DNA from: Ilumatobacter sp.
GTDB taxonomy: Bacteria; Actinomycetota; Acidimicrobiia; Acidimicrobiales; Ilumatobacteraceae
Assembly (NCBI GenBank): GCA_029263275.1
Contig: JAJCXU010000038.1
Coordinates: 1-5,427, forward strand
Direction of reading: 5' to 3'
DNA: 5,427 nt
In this document: piece by piece, positions 4,396-5,427 of the stretch
How positions within the stretch are numbered: position 1 is the stretch's first letter
Layout of the letters: each line of letters opens with the position of its first letter
Position numbers and translations under genes: made by a program
The notes under the pieces: model-generated
The model's database searches: none
What the model was told of the DNA's origin: nothing
Seen by the model: only the letters and a program-made list of their open reading frames with translations

Positions 4396-5427
4396 AGGGA
4401 GCACGAAGAGGCAGATCGATCTACATCACGGTGGGGGTCATCACCACGGCGTTGGCAGGGGCGGCCTGCGGCGGAGGAAGCGACGAGGCAACGATCGAGG
4501 CCCCCGCGTCGACGCCAGCCCCCGTCAACACCGTCCCGTTCGAAGCGCCAACGACCACTGTCGCTGAAGTCATCTCGACGGAAGGCTCCGAGCCACCCGC
4601 CACCGAGGCCGCTCCAGCAGCCACGGAGGCGACAACAACCACCACCACGATCGCTCCCGACCCTCCGCCGCCCAACGCAGCCTTCGAGGCGGTCACTTTG
4701 GACCTCGAGTTCGTCAGCGACGTCGACAAGCCCACCGCCGTGGCGTGGCGCCCCGACGACCCGGCGATGTACATCAGTACGCAGGCCGGGCCGATCTATC
4801 GCCTCCTCGATGGGGAGACCACCGTCGTGGTCGATCTCACCGCCGAGACTTTCGAAGATCTGCCGGGGTCTGAGCGCGGCATTCTGGGCTTGGCGTTCGA
4901 CCCGCGCGATCGCCGCATGTTCGTCAACATGACCGACACACAACAAGACACCCGCGTGATCTCGTTCGCACTCGACGGTGGTGTCGTCATTCCTGATTCA
5001 CGACGGGAGGTGCTGTTCATCGATCAGCCCGCCGTCGGCCACAACGGCGGGCGGATGCTCTTCGACGACGTCGGAAATCTCTACATCGGCTCCGGCGATG
5101 GTGGCGGCAGCAACGGACGTGATGCCCAAGACACGACGAAGTTGCTCGGCGCCATCGTGCGCATCACCCCCAAGCTCGACGGCGAGGGATACGACATCCC
5201 GAGCGACAATCCCTTTGCCGAGGGCCAGGAACGCGCCGGAACCGATCGGCCCGAAGTCTGGGCACGCGGGTTCCGCAATCCGTGGACATTCTCGATCGAC
5301 GAACCAACCGGCGACCTCTGGGTCGGCGATGTCGGCAACAACGAATTCGAAGAGATCAGCGTGATGCGCGGCGGCACCAGCGGGCTCAACTTCGGCTGGT
5401 ATTGGTTCGAAGGCAACAACCGGCGGC
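4392..5427 (+). CDS. Secreted PQQ-dependent sugar dehydrogenase-like (GSDH) beta-propeller, probable lipoprotein (3' partial)
   Basis: Open to the window end; 345 codons are visible. Residues 1-26 are a signal peptide with a basic n-region (ARRGR), a hydrophobic core and Cys26 in LAGAACGGG. Gly at -3 is not the usual lipobox Leu, so lipidation is likely but not certain. A Thr/Pro/Glu linker (27-95) with a run of six Thr leads to the propeller, where DVDKPTAVAW (110-119), ERGILGLAFDP (161-171), VGHNGGRMLFDDVGNLYIGS (215-234) and RGFRNPWTFSID (292-303) are followed by GDLWVGDVGNNEFEEISV (307-324). These match soluble quinoprotein glucose dehydrogenase/GSDH enzymes, which oxidise sugars with PQQ. 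His217 corresponds to the catalytic His and Arg295-Asn296 to the RN pair at the quinone/substrate site. Later PQQ ligands lie beyond the window, so activity is unproven. The start is forced: an in-frame TGA lies at 4377 and GTG 4392 is the first start. No Shine-Dalgarno is visible, so it may be leaderless. Confidence 0.85.
   Translation, partial: MEGARRGRSIYITVGVITTALAGAACGGGSDEATIEAPASTPAPVNTVPFEAPTTTVAEVISTEGSEPPATEAAPAATEATTTTTTIAPDPPPPNAAFEAVTLDLEFVSDVDKPTAVAWRPDDPAMYISTQAGPIYRLLDGETTVVVDLTAETFEDLPGSERGILGLAFDPRDRRMFVNMTDTQQDTRVISFALDGGVVIPDSRREVLFIDQPAVGHNGGRMLFDDVGNLYIGSGDGGGSNGRDAQDTTKLLGAIVRITPKLDGEGYDIPSDNPFAEGQERAGTDRPEVWARGFRNPWTFSIDEPTGDLWVGDVGNNEFEEISVMRGGTSGLNFGWYWFEGNNRR

Noticed and set aside
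3922..4932. Open frame of 336 codons on the plus strand across the cysteine-rich gene and the dehydrogenase gene
   Set aside because: It is Arg/Ser/Pro-rich shadow sequence. The true genes are in other frames, supported by a Shine-Dalgarno site, a signal peptide and GSDH motifs.

Overview
The window is GC-rich DNA with strong G/C bias at third codon positions and looks like part of an Actinomycetota chromosome. The evidence is an F420-dependent LLM-type oxidoreductase, the tail of what looks like an actinobacterial RecQ helicase with a phosphoribosyltransferase domain, GTG starts, and two secreted lipoproteins with Thr/Pro/Ala-rich linkers. The flavour resembles marine or freshwater Acidimicrobiia such as Ilumatobacter relatives, but that placement is an impression and not a result.

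Layout, left to right. Positions 1-122 (+) hold the last 39 codons of a gene ending in a PRPP-binding-loop motif. At 137-1054 (+) is a DprA/Smf-like Rossmann protein whose signature residues are mostly replaced. At 1138-2388 (+) is an acidic lipoprotein with two similar domains in tandem. The 150-base convergent gap at 2389-2538 contains two perfect 54-base direct repeats, each an imperfect 47-base palindrome. On the minus strand, 3423-2539 encodes an Rv2161c-type LLM oxidoreductase. It is translationally coupled (TGATG overlap) to an upstream XRE-family regulator at 3836-3423. Divergent from these, at 3951-4364 (+), is a small cysteine-rich protein with an excellent Shine-Dalgarno site. At 4392-5427 (+), running off the end, is a secreted PQQ-dependent sugar dehydrogenase-like (GSDH) beta-propeller, probably lipid-anchored.

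The first two genes probably form a DNA-processing pair (helicase/PRTase plus DprA-like). The regulator and oxidoreductase form an operon. The two lipoproteins are envelope proteins of separate function. No complete novel defence or mobile system can be demonstrated here. The most unexplained items are the tandem palindromic repeat, the degenerate DprA-like protein beside a helicase/PRTase tail, and a hairpin that buries the GTG start of the dehydrogenase gene.
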